A stretch of DNA of 8,122 nt. Source: Patescibacteria group bacterium. Its GTDB lineage: Bacteria; Patescibacteriota; Minisyncoccia; UBA6257; GWB1-50-10. Under the pieces are notes generated by a model. It was not told where the DNA came from. It did no database searches and worked only from the letters and a program-made list of their open reading frames with translations. The position numbers and the translations under genes were made by a program. This document shows positions 6,798-8,122 of the stretch, one piece after another. The DNA is taken from assembly GCA_023380415.1 (NCBI GenBank), contig JAMCRC010000024.1:1-8122 (forward strand). The letters run 5' to 3'. Each line of letters opens with the position of its first letter. The first letter of the stretch is position 1.

Positions 6798-6833
6798 AAA
6801 AAGAAAAAGCCGCCGGTTATGGAACCGGACGGC
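6798..6833 (-). terminator. Rho-independent terminator closing the tRNA transcription unit
   Basis: On the minus strand GCCGtCCGGTT and AACCGGCGGC form a 10-bp GC-rich stem with one bulged T and a CCAT tetraloop, followed directly by TTTTTCTTTTT. It begins 33 nt after the tRNA 3' end and directly precedes the lemA promoter, so it separates the two units. In the plus direction no T-run follows, so it acts on the minus strand. Confidence 0.9.
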
Positions 6834-6866
6834 CTCTATGCAATGAAGGTTTGCCTTGGGACGGCG

Positions 6867-6939
6867 TAGGGTACGCAGGACTTGAACCTGCGACCTCCGA
6901 ATTAATAGTTCGGCGCTCTCCCAACTGAGCTAGTACCCT
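6867..6939 (-). tRNA. tRNA, anticodon AUU (predicted tRNA-Asn, unusual A34)
   Basis: A complete 73-nt cloverleaf on the minus strand. The acceptor AGGGTAC pairs with GTACCCT over all 7 bp; U8 and A9 are present; the D arm is GCTC/GAGC with loop AGTTGGGA; the anticodon stem is CCGAA/TTCGG with loop C-T-A-T-T-A-A; the variable loop is AGGTC; the T stem GCAGG/CCTGC has loop TTCAAGT; the discriminator is A73. CCA is not encoded (the bases after A73 are CGCC). U33 and A37 are normal and the anticodon reads AUU, which pairs with the asparagine codon AAU. Asparagine tRNAs normally have GUU, and G73 in the E. coli tRNA. The D-arm to T-arm body resembles common bacterial tRNA-Asn(GUU). The stems are free of mismatches and the gene has its own promoter and terminator, so it does not look like a decayed copy. 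Amino acid identity is less certain than the structure. Confidence 0.93.
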
Positions 6940-7025
6940 GAAAGGTGAACGCGTTCCCGCCGGCAATCGGAGAACAGTCCGACGCTTCGCTGCGGGGGCG
7001 CATCCACTTGAAACAGCTGGTCTCA

Positions 7026-7054
7026 AATCTACCAAGGCGGTTCCCGAATGTCAA
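7026..7054 (-). promoter_or_regulatory. sigma70-type promoter of the tRNA gene
   Basis: The minus strand reads TTGACA (7054-7049, exact consensus), a 17-bp spacer, then TAGATT (7031-7026, 4 of 6). Transcription would start near 7019, giving a leader of about 80 nt before the tRNA 5' end. The -35 begins 4 nt after the stop codon of the upstream ThyX-like gene. I see no gene in the leader (6940-7019). Confidence 0.75.
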
Positions 7055-7058
7055 TGAC

Positions 7059-8122
7059 CTAGGAAACTACCCCTAAGGCGTCTTTGAGAGGGATACCTTC
7101 CTTGGTTCTCGCGAAAACATAGGCCGGCACGGTGTCGGCGCGGGAAATATGCTTCCACCACCAATAGACGTCCCGGAGGATAAGTTCTCCTCCCAGGGTC
7201 ACTTCGCGCACCTCGTGATTGACATTGAACTTCGTTCGCTGCCAACCAACGAACTCGTGCTGGAGAAGATTGGCGCCGATCTGAAAACCGACGATATTCC
7301 CCAACGCCATTGGGTATTGCCTAACGACCAGATCAATATCCTTAGCGGCCATCTCCCGGTAAAGAACGCTATCCTCGTCGTGTACCTCGGCACATGCCTT
7401 GAGGAACTGAAGCGGTGCCGGTTTATCGTACTTGTAGAAGCCGATATCCGGCGTGAGGAGCGTCCGGAAGTGGGTCGAGAACCCCATTCGATGGAGATCG
7501 CGCCAGCCGCGGAAACTCATGGCGCCGACGAAAAATCCGGCGGAGAGCTCAAATTGGTTCCAGGCCTTATCGTGATTGTCGCGCTGATGCAGGCCCAGCC
7601 GTTCAATGACATCCTTCATATCCCGAACGTCGGCGAATTCTTCGATTCCCCGGAAGGCCTCGACAAGGACCGAATCGGCATTCTTGTCGCCCACCCACCG
7701 GATCATCTTGGACCGCCGCAGACCGTTCAATGAATGGCTATCCGCCCGAATGAAATTTTTCGTATCGAGATACTGCCGGCTGGCCCAACGCCAATCGGAG
7801 ATGTCGAGATGTTTGGTGAACTGGTCGGCTCCGACCTTTTCACCTTCATCCAGGATCATTTCGACCAAGGCGGCGTTCTCGTTCGTTTCGTCAAGAAGCA
7901 GGTGTTTCAACATTTCGGGCAAGGCCTCGCCGCTCACCGAAACGCCGACGGAGGTCGTCGTCGCAGCCGGCAGGAAGTTACCGAAAACGTCGCACACCTC
8001 TCCCTTGATCCCGACCTCGAGGTCGACCGCATCGGTGATATTAGCGTACTTTTCGCGTAAATATCTAATGAGCGAACGCTCGCTTTTCTCGTCGTTCATC
8101 CACTCGACGTATCCGTCTAAGG
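7059..8122 (-). CDS. divergent ThyX-like (FAD-dependent thymidylate synthase family) protein, N-terminus outside window
   Basis: The reading frame stays open past the first internal ATG (8099) to the window edge (upstream codons give LDGYVEW), so I treat this as a 5'-partial gene of at least 353 codons. Numbering from Met8099: NFLPAATTTSVGVSVSGEAL (41-60) resembles the stretch following the first domain in large ThyX-like proteins. At 194-214, MSFRGWRDLHRMGFSTHFRTL recalls the ThyX signature RHRxxS but has Leu202 for the first Arg and a shifted Ser. At 262-300, PMALGNIVGFQIGANLLQHE, then GWQRTK and HEVREV, recall the ThyX nucleotide/FAD-binding C-terminal part (Arg288, Arg298). ThyX proper methylates dUMP using methylenetetrahydrofolate and FAD. 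With a degenerate signature this protein may have a related or altered activity. No membrane segments are visible. It ends in TAG just before the tRNA promoter. The family call is by eye and moderately sure. Confidence 0.7.
   Translation of the reverse strand, partial: LDGYVEWMNDEKSERSLIRYLREKYANITDAVDLEVGIKGEVCDVFGNFLPAATTTSVGVSVSGEALPEMLKHLLLDETNENAALVEMILDEGEKVGADQFTKHLDISDWRWASRQYLDTKNFIRADSHSLNGLRRSKMIRWVGDKNADSVLVEAFRGIEEFADVRDMKDVIERLGLHQRDNHDKAWNQFELSAGFFVGAMSFRGWRDLHRMGFSTHFRTLLTPDIGFYKYDKPAPLQFLKACAEVHDEDSVLYREMAAKDIDLVVRQYPMALGNIVGFQIGANLLQHEFVGWQRTKFNVNHEVREVTLGGELILRDVYWWWKHISRADTVPAYVFARTKEGIPLKDALGVVS

Larger units (their letters stand above)
6766..7053. repeat. 14-bp inverted repeat bracketing the tRNA locus
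   Basis: TGACATTCGGGAAC occurs on the plus strand at 6766-6779 and exactly, in opposite orientation, at 7040-7053. One copy covers the lemA start codon and its 5' flank; the other overlaps the tRNA promoter -35 and spacer. The two copies enclose the tRNA, its terminator and the lemA -10 box. A 14-mer match in an 8-kb window is mildly unlikely but not impossible by chance. Confidence 0.5.

Noticed and set aside
6947..6956. Perfect palindrome GAACGCGTTC just upstream of the tRNA 5' end
   Set aside because: Ten-base palindromes are expected several times by chance in a window this size, and no second copy was noticed.
6967..6982. Hairpin TCGGA-ctgttc-TCCGA (minus strand) in the tRNA leader, resembling the anticodon arm of tRNA-Asn(GUU)
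   Set aside because: The loop has 6 rather than 7 bases, and no matching acceptor, D or T arms can be folded around it. Probably chance.
6817..7035. Minus-strand 72-codon frame running through the tRNA
   Set aside because: The peptide LAQLGERRTINSEVAGSSP is simply the translated tRNA body, a well-known kind of spurious gene call.
7059..8099. Complete 346-residue gene starting at ATG 8099
   Set aside because: The frame is open upstream to the window edge without a stop, and the N-terminal part matches the middle of a longer ThyX-like protein, so the ATG is probably internal.

Overview
The window is a dense, one-directional stretch of bacterial chromosome. All eight protein genes I accept, and one tRNA gene, lie on the minus strand. 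Gene order is therefore described from high to low coordinates. Intergenic gaps are mostly 0 to 73 nt. Shine-Dalgarno sequences are weak or absent, and two genes sit directly behind promoter-like boxes as if their mRNAs were leaderless. TGA is used as a normal stop (at 4717 and 3732), so this is not a TGA-recoded lineage. The protein set (a long HlyD/MacA-type adaptor, a DUF5666-like protein, LemA next to HtpX, and a large divergent ThyX-like protein) suggests a Candidate Phyla Radiation/Patescibacteria member such as a Parcubacteria-type genome. That assignment is inference from gene content, not proof.

From the right edge: 8122-7059 is the C-terminal part of a divergent ThyX-like protein whose 5' end lies outside the window. 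A sigma70-type promoter (TTGACA, 17 bp, TAGATT) follows at 7054-7026 and drives a tRNA gene at 6939-6867. The tRNA folds perfectly but carries the anticodon AUU, an extremely unusual choice for an asparagine tRNA. A strong intrinsic terminator (6833-6798) closes that unit. Immediately after it an extended -10 box starts the lemA-htpX pair (6771-5305), whose stop and start codons abut.

Behind htpX a second promoter-like element, sharing CGTCTG-n-TA-n-A-n-T with the lemA element, precedes an ECF-type sigma factor (5262-4717). Downstream come a two-helix membrane protein of unknown family (4643-4212), a membrane-anchored DUF5666-like protein (4205-3732), a 605-residue membrane fusion protein (3704-1887), an ABC ATPase of the LolD/MacB class (1880-1155), and a MacB/FtsX-type permease (1151 to beyond the left edge).

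The working picture is an envelope-stress locus. LemA/HtpX deals with membrane protein quality, the ECF sigma factor probably responds to an envelope signal, and the genes behind it encode a tripartite-style export machine. The arrangement parallels the sigmaW-controlled yknWXYZ operon of Bacillus subtilis. The most notable points are the AUU-anticodon tRNA, the shared promoter box, the apparently leaderless starts, and the sigma/membrane protein/exporter cassette.
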